A DNA stretch of 64,000 nt from Chlorocebus sabaeus (GCF_047675955.1 NC_132926.1:19140826-19204825), one strand, 5' to 3'; shown: positions 43,891 through 54,762, counted from the first letter of the stretch. Numbers and translations are program-made. Notes: generated from the letters alone by a model not told the origin.

Positions 43891-46125
43891 TTCCATGAAC
43901 AATTGCATATATTCTCACTCCCATGTCACACAGAGCTATCTTTTGAGAAATTCACGCCAATGACTTACTTTTCTACGTTAGTCCCTGCCATCTTTGCTGA
44001 ATGCTCTGTTAGGGACATAGAAACAGTTATTAGATAATACAGATGGCTAGACAAGGGACTAGGAAACATAAATGGGGTAAGGAACTAAGAACTATATATG
44101 GGATAAATATGAAGGGAATCTGACATTTCCTAGCTAGTTCTGGACTAAAAATGAATAGAGAGGTGAGTGGTTTAAACTTCTTATACTAAATGGCTTCACT
44201 TTTGGAAAGCATAAATACTGGGAAGAGAAAGATAATGTAGACCTTTTAGTTCAAATTTTTGTTGTTGTTATTGTTTTTTTTTTAAAGATCTAACAGCTGT
44301 TTACAGTTATTACCACAGTCTACAGAATATTCTGTGGCTGGGAAAAATAGAACCAGCATGACTATGCTATTGCCAGTAATTTTACCTTTACCTTCTAGTT
44401 CATGATATTATGAATATTTGCGACAAGCTCTTGTCATTTTAGATAACAGATGGGTGCTTCTCTTGGTAACTTTAATGCCTTTGATTGGCTGGGTTTGTAC
44501 ATGTTCTTTATCAATATGTATTACATAGATTTAATGGAATACTCAAAATCATTTCTCTGTCTTCTTTTTAGAAGATAAAAAATATATAAGCCTACTCCTT
44601 TCTATCCACAAAACAACATAATGTTGACCATCTACATTTACAGTAAAATATTATTGCTGATCAAAGTATTCTTGAAGCCTTATAAGATCCTGAGCCACTA
44701 AGAAAAATTAAATTATGCTATGTATCTATTGAGTGTATTCAGAAATTGTTGCATTAAAAGATTTTCTGCCTTAATATTTAGCTAATCAGATAATTTAATT
44801 AACCATAGTTTCTCAATGTTTGAGATTTCTGTATAATGCAAAATATTTAGATTAGCTGATAAAGTATCCAGTTAAAATACAAAATGAAATTTTAGATTGT
44901 AGCACACAAAGTATATATCTAACCAGATACTTATTGTCATTAAAATATGTTTAAAAGTAATTGTTAAATGTATTTTTGTCACCAATTTTAATTCTTGTAA
45001 AATAAGGCGGCAAATGCAGGCATTCATTTGCTATACTGAAAACAGCCTTGAAATATCGGCCAAGAAGGTGCATAATCTTTCATCTATGAGTGTTTTAGTT
45101 ATCTCACCACTCTGATGTTAGGAACCCAAGAATCAGAGTTCTACAATAACTATTTGGACTATAAAGGCAGATATTGTTTCTGTTTTTAGTCTTTTTCAAA
45201 ATGTGGTGCTCCGTTGACGTGGGTTTCACAGCATGTACTTTGTTAAAACTTACTTTGGAGGTGTAGTTGGAAACTGTGATCGTCGTATGGGGATGGCTTC
45301 TTATGACTGTCAGGTACTCTGTGAGAATGTATAAGGTGAGTTCTTGATGAGTCGTGTTTGAAATACATTTGAAGTAAAACTAGTTTTAGTCAGGAAAATG
45401 AAATGGATACGTTCGGTGTTTGGACATTTCTTTGCTTTGAGATAGGTCTGTCTCATATTAACTCTTCACTTTTGGATAGGTCTTTCTCATATTAACTCTA
45501 AAAGAGAACTTCTTTATAAGAGCATTTGAATTAAGGGGAGGCAGAAGACAGTTGTGGTCCAGTAATACTTATCCCACATGAGATTCTCTGGAAAAACTTG
45601 GACTTTTTTTTTTGTCTACATAAAAATGGACTTTGATTGATCATTGTTGCATTAAGTAGACAAATTCTCCAATGTGGATGGGTCCCATGAGAATGAAATA
45701 GAAGAGTTGGGCTCATGATGAAAATTTAAGCAGATTAGCACTTGGCAAATCGTCTTGTTTGTTTTGAAAATGAGTAACAGCTAGATTCATTGTTCCCTTG
45801 GCCTTTTCCTTTCCATCCCTGATAGATTGATGTGTCCATCTGTCAACCTGAAGAAGTAAAAGGACTGTGCATCTATAATATGTGTGTGACTATTTGACAT
45901 CTGTAAGTGAAGGAGATCTATTTTTTAAGAATCTTTTGGAAAAGGTGCCCAAAATTCCCACTGAACTGTTTTTTCCTTATCGTCTCCCTTCCCCCAAGTA
46001 AATGAGTTAATAGTGGAACTTTTTCTTATAATCTACCTCATGGAACACTAAGATGAGAAAAAAAAATTAACTATGTTATTTCCCCCTTTCATTTCATGTT
46101 GCTTTTTGTGGTAGATTTATGGTGT
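43891..46125. other. Unrecognised stretch with a 34-bp tandem duplication
   Basis: No gene or repeat family recognised. At 45441-45508 the unit GATAGGTCTGTCTCATATTA... occurs twice with period 34 bp and one difference in the first 25 bp. Confidence 0.4.
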
Positions 46126-46129
46126 GCTA

Positions 46130-46614
46130 CCCAAATTTCTTGCCTGGTCTTCCCCTTTTCCCTGGCATTTGCTACATTTAACATCAAAGCACTCATTCAC
46201 TTAGCTGTTATTTTAAAAATTGAATTAAGATTTATAGTACACATGTTTACATTATTTTCTATTTTATTGACAGCTCACAGCTGAGTGCCTACCAAGGAAT
46301 TACTTTCACCTAAGGCAAGTCTTCTTGCCCAAGAGTATGTCTCCTTTTCAGGAACATCCTATCCAAAGGCAGGCCAATGTGGGGCATAAGGGCTTGGCCC
46401 TCTTGCTTTTATTTGGTACATTCCAACTACAGAGAACCCCATGGTATCAACCGAGGTCTCTGTCACAACTCCATCACAGTTCAAGTTTTCATTTTGTCTA
46501 GTACTCTATCTTTCCCATCACTGCTCTTGGATTTTATTTTGAAAGTATTTCTTAATAAACCACTTGAAAACCTTAATCTCAGAGTCTGTTTCCTAGGAAA
46601 CCTGACCTGGGACA
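46130..46614 (+). mobile_element. 5' LTR of an ancient ERVL provirus
   Basis: It ends with TTAATAAACCACTTG, CTTAATCTCAGAGTCTGTTT and CCTGACCTGGGACA, the polyadenylation and terminal part of an ERVL-type LTR (LTR16/LTR33-like). Scattered blocks are shared with the downstream LTR at 49861-50296, such as CACAGCTGAG, CTTTTCAGGAACATCC versus CTCTTCAGGAGTAACC, and CATAAGGGCTTGGCCCTCTT versus GGTAAGGGCCTGGTCCCCTT. The left edge is approximate, and an AT-rich insertion seems to lie near 46205-46270. Confidence 0.55.
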
Positions 46615-46616
46615 GT

Positions 46617-47190
46617 TGGTATCAGCAAATTCTAAATGACAGTTGTACTCTTAAATGAGATCCTGGAGACAGTTACGTGCAAGACAACTGACAATAAGGA
46701 CACCATTACTGGTGATATGTGGAATGTAAATAGCCTGTGGCATAATACAGCAGTCCAGTTATTCAAACTTCTATTGGTAGTAAACCAAGATCAGATGCTG
46801 GTGGAAGGAAATAAACTACAAGATTCAATATTCTCTGGTATTTAACAGGTTTTGGGGAAATGGTAATCATAAGGTCTGTGGAACTGAATGTCTCTTGCTG
46901 AGTGTCCTTGATACAGTGGAGAAACACAACAAAAGGCTGAGGGTGATTGATCAGTGACTTATCTGTGAAAGCCAAAGGACCTCAGTAGTAAGATATAAAT
47001 AAATTCTAATTTCTCAAAGCTAGAGAAGAGAGGGTGCTGAATATCAGGACCTGAACTGGGCTTCCTGACAGAGAATTTGAGTTCCCAAGGCCAGCAATTC
47101 TGCCATTCAAGGTAAGAATCTCGGCTGAGAAGGCATGGAATGCTGAATTTGGGCTGGGGACATTTGAGTCAAAGTACCTGCAACTTAAAA
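46617..47190 (+). mobile_element. ERVL leader/gag-proximal remnant
   Basis: Directly after the LTR end comes TTGGTATCAGC, similar to the leucine-tRNA-type primer binding site of ERVL elements (TGGTATCAG-like). The following ~570 bp have retroviral-leader texture but no intact frame or recognisable gag motif. Assignment rests mainly on position between LTR and pol remnants. Confidence 0.4.
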
Positions 47191-47204
47191 CTTCCAATTT
47201 CTGG

Positions 47205-47495
47205 CTGTGCACAGTGGCTCACATCTGTAATCCCAGCACTTTGGGAGGCCGAGGCGGGTGGATCACTTGAGGTCAGGAGTTCGAGACCAGACTGGCCGAC
47301 ATGGTGAAACCTCATCTCTACTGAAAATACAAAAATTAGCCAGGAGTGGTGGCGGGTGCCTGTAATCCCAGCTACTCGGGAGGCTGCTTAAACCCAGGAG
47401 GCAGAGGTTGCAGTGAGCAGAGATCATGCCATTGTACTCCAGCCTGGGTGACAGAGTGAGACTCCGTCTCAAAAACAAAACAAAGCAAAAAAAAC
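47205..47495 (+). repeat. AluS with small deletion
   Basis: Sense Alu from GGCTGTGCACAGTGGCTCAC to an AACAAAAC tail. About 14 bp of the usual AGGCAGGAGAATCG block are missing after GGGAGGCTG. It is inserted in the ERVL remnant. Confidence 0.85.
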
Positions 47496-47541
47496 CTTCT
47501 GATTTCCGTGAAACTTCTGGGCCTATAGAAGTAGCTCATTC

Positions 47542-47857
47542 TGGCTAGGTGAGGTGGCTCACGCCTGTAATCCCAGCAGCACTTTGGGAGGCCGAGGTGG
47601 GTGGATCACCTGACGTCAGGAGTTCGAGGCCAGCCTGGCCAACTTGGTAAAACCCCGTCTCTACTAAAAATACAAAAATTAGCTGAGCATGGTGGCACAC
47701 ACCTGTAATCCCAGCTACTCTAGAGGCTTATACAGGAGAATCCCTTGAACCCGGGAGGCAGAGGTTGCAGTGAGTGGAGATTGTGCCATTACGCTCCAGT
47801 CTGGGCAACGAGAGCAAAACTCTGTCTCAAAAAAAAAAAAAAAAAAAAAAAAAAGTA
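47542..47857 (+). repeat. AluS, same orientation as its neighbour
   Basis: Sense full-length Alu with a long A tail (47829-47854). Target duplication GTAGCTCATTC at 47531-47541 and 47858-47868 is perfect. It contains an extra CAG in the CCCAGCAGCACTTTGG region. It lies 46 bp from the preceding Alu, so the two could recombine to delete about 340 bp. Confidence 0.88.
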
Positions 47858-47924
47858 GTAGCTCATTCCATCCCATTAAAAACTAGCAAAACACATTACT
47901 TGATGATGATGCCGAAATTAATAT

Positions 47925-48345
47925 ACCTAATCAACTTTCTTTTGGTTAGTGTTGGCAAGGCATATCTTTTTTCATCCATTTACTTTTTAACCAATTTTTG
48001 TTTATATATTTAAAGTGAATTTCTTGTAAGGTGCAAATAGTTGCATCTTCTTTTTTTCCTCTAATTTACAATCGCTGCCATTTAATGAAGACTTTAGATC
48101 ATTTACATTTGATGTGATTATTGATATGGTTAAGTTTAGATTTTTTCTTTTGCTGTTTATCTTCTATATGCCCGTGTGTTCTTTGTTTCATTTTCCTCTT
48201 TTTCTGCTTTCATTTGGATTAATTGTATTTTTTATGATTCTGTAATTCTTTGCTATTTTAGGGGTTGATATAGAATTTAAAATACAAATATTTAAGTTAT
48301 CACAGTTAACACTTAAATACCATTCTGTTTATAGTGAAAATAGTG
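47925..48345 (-). mobile_element. L1M ORF2 fragment
   Basis: Antisense L1M: CTTTTGGTTAGTGTTGGCAA, CATATCTTTTTTCATCCATT, GTGAATTTCTTGTAAGGTGC, CATTTACATTTGATGTGATT and TTTGGATTAATTGTATTTTT in the expected order. It sits between the ERVL leader and integrase remnants, so it inserted into, or accompanied loss of, the gag-RT part of the provirus. Confidence 0.65.
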
Positions 48346-48504
48346 GAAAAGCCTTACTATTTTTACTGATTTTTTGCTATTTTACTGTTTTATTATTTTA
48401 CTATTTTTACTTACTATTTTTCTGTTCTATTTTTTTTTTTTTTGGTTGTTTCAGGTGGGAGTAGAGATTCAGTCTCAGACTTTATATTGACTGAAATTGG
48501 AAGT

Positions 48505-49445
48505 CCTTTGTTTTATATATGAATATAGACGAGGAACAGCCTGTGCAGCAGTGGCACTAAGCAACTAAATAGACAACGTACTTTGAACAGCTGATGTCAA
48601 ATTAGCCATTCTGGTGCTGGAATAGCCATGCTGGCAAAGACAAAGGCTATTCATGAGCCCACAGCTTGGATTTCAGCTCACCTATGTTAATCCAGCTGTG
48701 ATACTATTTCGGTGTAACCTGCCAGCAATAGACAAATGCTGAGCCCTTAATATGACACCATTCCTCAAGACTAACTAGCCATTTGATTATATTGGACACC
48801 TCTCACCCTGGAGTGAGAAGAGATTCATGTAGACTGGGAGTGGAATTGATTTTGGGGATGATATAGGTTTTCCTGTTCATAGGACTCAGGCTAGCTCCAC
48901 TATCCAAGGAGTTAGAAGTGTTTGGTTCATGGATATAGAATTTAACATAACGCATCATCATACAAAAGAATCCACTTTACAGCAAACAAAGTGTAACTGT
49001 GAACACATAGCTGTGATATCCACTGTTCTATCTTATACCACACCATCCAGAAAATACTGGCCTGCCAGAGTGGCAGAGTGATAAATGAGCAGTTTAGTAA
49101 GGGCATAGAACATTTTATATGTCCTTAATCAATAATCATTATAATGTGCTGTATCCCTAATAAATATTCTAGACTACATAAGTCTGGGAATCAAAGAAGT
49201 GGTAGAAGGAATTGACCAGTTTCCTATCGCTTTCAATGATTCTGTTATAGAATTTGTCTTTCTTATCCCCACAACTTTGGGCTGTATGGGTCTAGAGATT
49301 AAGACTCCCAGAGGGAGAGTGCTTTCACCGGGAGACACAGCAAGGATCCTATTAAATTTTATGGCTGAGGTTTTAAACACTTTAGAATCTTTGTGCCAAG
49401 AAATCAGAAGGCAAGTAAAGGAGGCACGTAGCAGTGACAATTGAC
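48505..49445 (+). pseudogene. ERVL pol remnant (integrase region)
   Basis: Blocks correspond in order to the ERVL integrase and downstream pol end: CATGAGCCCACAGCTTGGAT, CACCTATGTTAATCCAGCTG, a GATTATATTGGACACCTCTC block (the conserved D-Y-I-G region of the catalytic core), AAGAATCCACTTTACAGC and TCTGGGAATCAAAG. It ends with CCAGAGGGAGAGTGCTTTCA and GGGAGACACAGCAAGGATCC. Stops and frameshifts are frequent; only the last ~80 codons (49199-49444) stay open. It is non-functional and most of the integrase core is deleted or unreadable. Confidence 0.7.
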
Positions 49446-49860
49446 CCTCATCATCAGAAGAGGATGGGACTGTTGTCCTTCAGTGAACACCAGAGGATCC
49501 ACTAGGTGTTTCTTGGTACACCTCCGCCCACTTGTGATCATCAATCGACAAGTGCAGCAACTATAGTATAAAAATGCTGTGGTAGGCAGGGGCTTACATC
49601 CTGGGGCTTAGACTGGCAGAAGTGCTAACTGAGTGTGGGGGAAATCTAGAATTGGCAACAGAAGAAAGAGATGATGAATATCAGTTGAGACACCAAGAAG
49701 AGCTGCAGTGGTGGTGGGATTGTCATTTATCCCACTAACCTTTCACTTGTATGTGTCCCCAGGAAAGAGAATGACCAAATCCTGGAGGAAGTATTCTAGG
49801 ATGGGGTGGACTTAATTACTACTGATGGATATGGGTGGAACAAGGGGTAGACCCATGAAT
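49446..49860 (+). mobile_element. ERVL region between pol remnant and 3' LTR
   Basis: Continues from the pol remnant to the 3' LTR without env-like motifs. A purine-rich run (GTGGAACAAGGGGTAG, 49836-49851) lies just upstream of the LTR, where a polypurine tract is expected. Confidence 0.4.
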
Positions 49861-50296
49861 GTGTTGGAGTGCTGCCCAGATCACTCACTTTAGTTTCAAG
49901 GCACTCATTCCCCTGGCTTCTGGAAGCGTTAACTGCCGACAGGGCACAGCTGAGTTTGTCCCCCAAAATGCCCTCAGCAGGAGGCCTTTGCCTCACCCAA
50001 ATTTACATTTGCTCTTCAGGAGTAACCTACATCCAATTACAAAGCAAGAGGGTAAGGGCCTGGTCCCCTTGCCTCAATTCAGGACAATGTAGAAGACTAG
50101 ACTATTGGAAGAGTAGGCTAGTTTCAGAGATCTCCAAGGGATTGTCTGCGGCCAGCTTTCTCAGAGTTCAACTTTTTCCACTGCTCACTTCTTCTTTCAC
50201 TCTCTTACAAATGTTGTTACTGAAATCAATTCCTAATGAACTTCATGCCTGCACATTTCCATTTCAGAGTCTCTTCTCCAGGAAGGTTAATCAACA
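49861..50296 (+). mobile_element. 3' LTR of the ancient ERVL provirus
   Basis: Starts near TGTTGGAGTGCTGCCCAGAT and ends CCTAATGAACTTCATGCCTG, TTTCAGAGTCTCTTCTCCAG and AACA. The end region parallels that of the 5' LTR (both have a TTTCAGAGTCT- or CTCAGAGTCTG-type block followed by CCAGGAA/CTAGGAA). Divergence between the LTRs is very high by eye, so the provirus is ancient. The 175-codon open frame across it has no viral or host motif. Confidence 0.55.
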
Positions 50297-50599
50297 GCAC
50301 CTTTCCTTACCCTTATATAATTTTATGCCACAAAACAAATTCTCAGCCTTCAGTCAATATAAAATTGTACTTGGATTATTAATATCAGATCTATAAGAAA
50401 TTGTCCTAAATGACTTGTTTTCATGAACCACAATTTATTAAGCTTTTTCTGGTAAGGGTATACTGATTTTCCTCTGGGATCCACTCCTTTTTCTCTTATT
50501 TTGTGTGCTTTGCATGACATTGACTTATTCCCAGCTCAAAAGGTTGACTTGAGATTTAGACCTAACCAAAGCATCACTTTTCTCCTGAACTTCCAAAGT

Positions 50600-50965
50600 T
50601 CAGGAATAAGTATGTCACTCAGTAAGAGCCAATAAGGCGCAACAAAACTTATGTGAGCAGCTAAGGAAAGAGATATGTGGACTTTGCCTACTGGATTTGA
50701 ACCTGCAAGCCTGTGGTCTGGAACTGCTGGTAACCATTTTGTACTCTGGGAGAATGGAACCAGTAGATGAAGGGAGTCTAGGTCTTTATGTCATTGAACT
50801 GCTGGATCAAGACATACCTGAAGCAGACATATTCTTGGAGTTTCAATTGTATGATTTCAATAACTTCCTTTTTAAAAATAAACTATTTGTGCTGAATTTC
50901 CTGAAAGTCTTGTTGCTGAAGCAGTATCTTACTGAACTAAGTCATGGACACGAAAAATTAAATTA
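50600..50965 (+). mobile_element. Probable MLT1-type LTR
   Basis: AGCCTGTGGTCTGGAACTGC, GTAACCATTTTGTACTCTGG, CATTGAACTGCTGGATCAAG, ACATACCTGAAGCAGACATA and TTTTTAAAAATAAACTATTT resemble the second half of older MLT1 LTRs in order (disease-like 'GGATCCAGCC..TGCCTGAAG' region, then AATAAA). The 90-codon open frame here is probably a chance frame. Confidence 0.45.
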
Positions 50966-51295
50966 CTAAAAATGTTTTGGATGGAGAAAACAACTATATG
51001 AAGATAACTCTGATCTGAATAGTATAAGGTGCCATTTTGAGCACTTCTAGGAGTTCTAAGGAAAGTTTAGGTCATATTTTCCCCTTATTTTACAATATGT
51101 TCTATTGTTGTTACTGTGATAATTACTGTAAATCATATCAGCATGGTCTAAAAAGGTCCTGCAGTTAATAGTGGAGAAAACAGGAACACTTTGTTATATT
51201 TTGCCTAATTGTTAAATATGGTATTTGCAAATCTAGAATCTTCTTCAGGATAGAGAAAAATGCCCCATTTATGGCATAATTGCACTGTCTAAGAA
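50966..51295. other. Unrecognised stretch
   Basis: No gene or repeat recognised. Confidence 0.35.
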
Positions 51296-51475
51296 CAGTC
51301 TATTTTAATATCTCTGAATCTTTATTTCCTAATCTGTACAATGGGGAAAATTCTTCCTGCCTAACACGAAAGTTGTAAGGATAAAATGAAATGATATACA
51401 CATAGGTACTCTGTATATTTTACATGATTAGGTAATTGTCGGTGGCTATTATTGGTGGGAATTCAGTAATAAATA
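51296..51475 (+). repeat. MIR (sense)
   Basis: TTATTTCCTAATCTGTACAA, TGGGGAAAATTCTTCCTGCC, TAACACGAAAGTTGTAAGGA and GGTGGCTATTATTGGTGGGA match a forward MIR. Confidence 0.65.
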
Positions 51476-51810
51476 AATGATGCAATCCCAAATCTTCTAA
51501 TTTGTTCATAGTAAACTAAAATATAACATGGTATTGGCATAGATACCTAGTTTTTGACTTCTTAAGGAAAACAATAATTGAAATATATAGGACAGTTATT
51601 AAGAAGTCACTGCCTATTTATTTATTTTTTTCAATTTGGCTTATTTGCAATCAGATGGATGAGAGCCTCAGTTCTAAGATTAATCCTTAGAGTCTAGGAG
51701 CAAACATTATCCAGACTTCCTTTCTGAGACTCCTTCTTATTGTTTTTATAAGCTTTTGAACATACCCTTAAGCACAGAGTTTATGTCAGAATATTGAAAT
51801 GATCTGCCTG

Positions 51811-51980
51811 TACAGAAATTGCTTTCACTAAACTGAGAACTCCTTGAGGCTAGAGGCTATACGTATTTCAATATTCTCTCAATGCCAGGCAACTCACACT
51901 GATTGACACGCTGCTAGTATTAAGTCTGTTTGTTCACAATTTAAATGTGTTGAATTTAAATTGAGGAAATTCATTTTGTA
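51811..51980 (+). repeat. Left arm of a 170-bp inverted repeat
   Basis: It begins TACAGAAATTGCTTTCACTA and ends AAATTCATTTTGTA. The reverse complement of 52582-52751 aligns along all 170 positions with no gap and, by my count, 17 mismatches (90%). The spacer is 601 bp, half of it a later AluJ. The internal text (GAACTCCTTGAGGCTAGAGG, CAATGCCAGGCAACTCACAC) resembles the 3' end of an L2-like element. Confidence 0.93.
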
Positions 51981-52164
51981 GTTTTTATGACTCTCCCAGC
52001 ATTTCTATTATTTTTTGCTTTAGCTCTATTTTTCTACCTGATTAATTTATAGTAGAGGATTAATCAAGAAGAAGTTTTGATTATTAGATCAAACTTCCAG
52101 GGCTGTACCTCGACCAAATGACAAAGACAGATATTAAATTCATTAGTAATTATTTAAAATACTT

Positions 52165-52453
52165 CTTTTTGTTTTTTGGAGACAAAATCTCTCTTTATTG
52201 CCCAGACTGGAGTGTAATGGTGTGACCATGGCTCGCTGCAGCTTTGGATTCCCAGGATATAGTGATCCTCCTGCCTCAGCCTCCCAAGTAGCTACAGGCA
52301 TGCACCACTTGCCTGGATAAAATTTTATTTTTTTGTAGAGATGGAGCCTCTCTATGTTACCCAGGCCGGTCTTGAACTCCTGGGCTCAAGCAATCCTCCT
52401 ACCTCAGCCTCCTAAAATGTTGGGATTACAGGCAACAGCCACCATGTTTGGTG
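52165..52453 (-). repeat. AluJ inside the inverted-repeat spacer
   Basis: Antisense old Alu with AluJ-type GCTCGCTGCAGCTTTGGATT and GGGCTCAAGCAATCCTCCTA. Perfect 13-bp target duplication ATTTAAAATACTT at 52152-52164 and 52454-52466. It shortens to about 300 bp the spacer that existed before insertion. Confidence 0.87.
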
Positions 52454-52581
52454 ATTTAAAATACTTGTAATCACAATAGTAATGTGTGCTTGACGGGAAA
52501 TTTAAATATGTGAAGTACTAGAGTATAAAAATTATTAATAGCATTGGGAATATAGCATATATATAATATATATATTATATA

Positions 52582-52751
52582 TACAAAATGAATGCCCTCA
52601 ATTTAAATTCAACAAATTTAAATCGTGAACCAACAGATTTAATACTAGCAGTCTGTAAATCTGTGTGAGTTGCCTGGTATTGAGAGAATATTAAAATATG
52701 TATAGCCTCTGGCCTCAAGGAGTTCTTGGTTTAGTGGAAGCAATTTCTGTA
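52582..52751 (-). repeat. Right arm of the 170-bp inverted repeat
   Basis: Inverse copy of 51811-51980, of equal length and gapless (90% identity by count). It runs from TACAAAATGAATGCCCTCAA to GAAGCAATTTCTGTA. Both ends abut AT dinucleotide-rich sequence. Confidence 0.93.
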
Positions 52752-52894
52752 TAGCATAGACATATTATATATTATACATATATATGGCATTTCCAATGCT
52801 TATATATTATATTATATATATATTATATTATATATTATATTATATATATGGCATTGGAAATGCCATATATATGTATATATATGTGTATATATGT

Positions 52895-52946
<52 letters not shown>

Positions 52947-53058
52947 CAAGATATATGCCAAACAGATGATAGTGATTCTCTTTGGAGAAGGGAAGGGATT
53001 GACAGAAGGTTGTGAAAGGGGAGTTAATAATTTTTACACTCTACTACTTCACATATTT

Positions 53059-53104
53059 AAATCATTCATGTGGATAGGGTGTGTAAATCATTCATGTGGA
53101 TAGG
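53059..53104. repeat. 26-bp tandem duplication
   Basis: AAATCATTCATGTGGATAGG occurs at 53059-53078 and again, identical, at 53085-53104, with GTGTGT between the copies. Confidence 0.92.
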
Positions 53105-53209
53105 TGCATTTGTACACACATGTGCACACACACGATTCCCAATGCTATATATACATATATGTATATAAATAAATAATATCATACTCTGAAGATTGTTTTG
53201 GAACTTGCT

Positions 53210-53690
53210 TTATTTTTTCTTTTCTTTTTCAATTAGTGATATATCTGGGATGACTATCCAAATCACGTATAGAAATTGTTTCATGATTTTAAATGGTTGC
53301 ATTGCATCTATAGCATAGCATGATCATGATTAATATACATATTTTCCTATTGGTGAAATTTTTGTTTCATTTTAATTACAAAAAGAAATGATAATATTTT
53401 AGAATGTTTATCTTTGAACATGTCAGAATCCTGTAGCATAGATTCATAGACGTGGAATTCTGAGTAAAAAAGACATGCATATGTAGAATAGATGCCAAAT
53501 TACCCTCTAAAAAGGTTGCACCAATTACTACTTCCCCCAGTGTGACAGTTTTGGTCTCCATACCATTGTCAAATGTAGACATTTATTATTTAGTTTTACT
53601 TTTTACCAACTGTGTGTAAAAAATATCTTATTGATACTTTATTTGCATTTCCCTAATTACCAATGAAATTTTCTTGAACATCCAATTCTT
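53210..53690 (-). mobile_element. L1M ORF2 3' fragment
   Basis: Antisense L1M: AAATGGTTGCATTGCATCTA, GATTCATAGACGTGGAATTC, TTACCCTCTAAAAAGGTTGC, TTGCATTTCCCTAATTACCA. Strongly diverged. Confidence 0.55.
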
Positions 53691-53892
53691 TATTCTCTGG
53701 AAACCCATGTCCTCCAGTCCTTCTACTTAGATTTGAATCATTATTTCAGAAATTCATGCATTATTAAATCACATTATTTTTCTAGCAAGGGATGATAAGC
53801 AGTGACTCTTAATCGTTTTAAATCTTTGAATTATTTGACTCTGTGACTTACTAAAAAGCCAAAAGATATTCCCAATTACTTTCTCCATTTCT

Positions 53893-54191
53893 TTTTTTTT
53901 TTTTTGAGATGGAGTCTCGCTCTGTCGCCCAGGCTGGAGTGCAGTGGCCGGATCTCAGCTCTCTGCAAGCTCCGCCTCCCGGGTTTAAGCCATTCTCCTG
54001 CCTCAGCCTCCCGAGTAGCTGGGACTACAGGCGCCCGCCAGCTCGCCCGGCTAGTTTTTTTTGGTATTTTTTAGTAGAGACGGGGTTTCACCGTGTTAGC
54101 CAGGATGGTCTCGATTTCTGGACCTCGTGATCCACCCGTTTCGGCCTCCCAAAGTGCTGGGATTACAGGCTTGAGCCACCGCGCCCGGCCG
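53893..54191 (-). repeat. AluY, Old World monkey lineage type
   Basis: Full-length antisense Alu with a perfect 15-bp target duplication ACTTTCTCCATTTCT at 53878-53892 and 54192-54206. It shares GGCTAGTTTTT, GTATTTTTTAGTAGAGACGG and ACAGGCTTGAGCCACCG with the copy at 3810-4116, which marks a common young lineage. Confidence 0.88.
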
Positions 54192-54344
54192 ACTTTCTCC
54201 ATTTCTAAGCCAATTCCTATCTTCCAGATATCCTACTCACTGGGGCTCTGATTGGTAGGTATGCTGCATTTAAAGCAGGGTACTTCTTTCTTCTGGAAGA
54301 CTTTGAGAATTAGATGTAACAGTAAGAAGACATAATATCTACTG

Positions 54345-54540
54345 TTCTACTGTTATTTAATGAATTTCTTCTAAACACTTAACCAGGTTTATTGCATTTA
54401 ATCCTTTCATCAGCCTTATGAAGAAGTTATTACTTATACTCATTTTACGCATGAACTAAAACTCAGAAAATTAAATCGTTGTCCCAAGTTTCACTGCTAG
54501 TAGGTGTCTTTCTCTAGAGCTGTGACGATTCTGTGGGTTC
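54345..54540 (-). repeat. MIR (antisense)
   Basis: TTAATCCTTTCATCAGCCTT, ATGAAGAAGTTATTACTTAT, CTCATTTTACGCATGAACTA and CACTGCTAGTAGGTGTCTTT follow antisense MIR order. Confidence 0.65.
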
Positions 54541-54762
54541 TTTGTAGCCTCGTCCTAGTCTGTCTCTAATTCACACTCCATAGACAGTTTTTTTACATAT
54601 AAAACTTTAATAGGAAATAAAATAGAGATTACAAAACACTACCATTTCCTTTTTTATGCAAACACTTCAGTATTCCAATATTTTTACTCATTTGCTAAAT
54701 AAAACACACAACTCAAAATGCTACATAACTCTGTTAGTCTAAATCTTTTAAAGAATAAAATG

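Larger units (their letters stand above)
52538..53160. repeat. Nested AT-rich palindromic region
   Basis: A perfect 23-bp arm pair (52777-52799 and 52851-52873) with core GGCATTTCCAATGC/GCATTGGAAATGCC brackets a 51-bp almost pure TA loop that is itself self-complementary. Outside it, ATAGCATTGGGAAT (52538-52551) and ATTCCCAATGCTAT (53135-53148) form a 14-bp perfect inverted pair 583 bp apart. The region also holds TATATA runs, an (AG)n tract at 52900-52940 and a 26-bp direct duplication at 53059-53104. Confidence 0.9.

Noticed and set aside
49869..50396. 175-codon open frame, one of the longest in the window
   Set aside because: It lies across the ERVL 3' LTR, has no domain or periodicity, and overlaps another frame of similar quality. 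It is most likely chance.
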